Assembly: GCF_047496725.1 (NCBI RefSeq)
Contig: NC_132976.1
Coordinates: 6,742,001-6,806,000, forward strand
Direction of reading: 5' to 3'
Length of the DNA: 64,000 nt
Source: Anoplolepis gracilipes
Lineage: Eukaryota > Arthropoda > Insecta > Hymenoptera > Formicidae
The notes beneath the pieces are model-generated. The model was not told the DNA's origin. It did not search any database and was given only the letters and a program-made list of their open reading frames with translations. Position numbers and translations under genes: made by a program. How positions within the stretch are numbered: the first letter of the stretch is position 1; each line of letters opens with the position of its first letter. Below, piece by piece: positions 63,880-64,000 of the stretch.

Positions 63880-64000
63880 TTAAAAAGATCGTGAATAATT
63901 AAACTGATTTAAAAAAAGACTAAAAATTATTTTTCTTTTTTTCTGTAACAAATGTTAGCTATTAATTTTTCTGCGCGTAATCACAATTCTTAAATATCAG
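63880..64000. other. AT-rich window edge, nothing supported
   Basis: Short AT-rich remainder without features. Confidence 0.6.

Larger units (their letters stand above)
52844..64000 (+). other. Dys: Downstream dystrophin intron, next exon not in window
   Basis: The next exon should enter in phase 2 and begin the following repeat's helix A, which in this family contains a W..L..SL.EL..W pattern. No + strand segment of that kind was found up to 64000, so the intron is probably longer than 11.1 kb. It holds GC islands, a long GA tract, a perfect hairpin and two hAT-like fragments, all listed separately. Confidence 0.6.

Overview
The window looks like intronic DNA of an arthropod nuclear genome, most likely an insect and plausibly a hymenopteran. 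It is strongly AT-rich (my estimate is about two thirds A+T). It carries many TA, GA and GATA microsatellites, short islands of higher GC spaced through AT-rich sequence, and small non-autonomous DNA transposons. There are no operons, rRNA genes or convincing tRNA genes. The species assignment is inference.

One coding exon can be named with confidence: 52671-52843 on the + strand. It has strong splice sites on both sides and encodes helices B and C of a spectrin repeat typical of the distal dystrophin/utrophin rod. The window is therefore read as the interior of an insect dystrophin (Dys) gene: at least 52.6 kb of intron upstream and at least 11.1 kb downstream, with no further dystrophin exon recognised. 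Large introns holding internal promoters for short isoforms are a known feature of Drosophila Dys and vertebrate DMD. For that reason the candidate first exons at 513-579 and 4049-4155, the promoter-like element at 13873-13907 and the donor-bearing GC island at 45798-45986 are the places to look for isoform starts. Splice phases limit these ideas: the dystrophin exon accepts phase 0, 4049-4155 ends in phase 2, 513-579 ends in phase 1, and only 45986 ends in phase 0.

Layout. 1-4.3 kb: two candidate first exons, the second in a GC island. 4.3-23.6 kb: AT-rich intron with GC islands near 6.0, 9.9, 11.2, 13.9-14.7, 19.4, 20.9, 22.6 and 23.3 kb. 23.6-28.3 kb: a complete hAT-like short element, the largest GC island (24.25-25.14 kb), another island at 27.25-27.75 kb and an inverted-repeat element. 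30-43.2 kb: several islands, a minus-strand exon-like segment, a minus-strand interrupted reading frame at 38.1-38.6 kb and GA/TA microsatellites. 43.2-51.4 kb: a 69-bp-arm hairpin, the GC-rich anomaly at 45.8 kb, a TIR element with internal tandem repeats at 47.1-47.5 kb and a 108-bp tandem duplication. 52.7 kb: the dystrophin exon. 53-64 kb: more islands, a long GA tract, a perfect GC-rich hairpin at 60.0 kb and two fragments of the hAT-like family found at 23.7 kb.

Reading frames of 60-100 codons are common here. A rough calculation for about 67% AT gives on the order of 90 chance frames of at least 60 codons in 64 kb on six frames, so an open frame by itself is not evidence of a gene. Most such frames are left out; those listed have some extra feature and carry low confidence.
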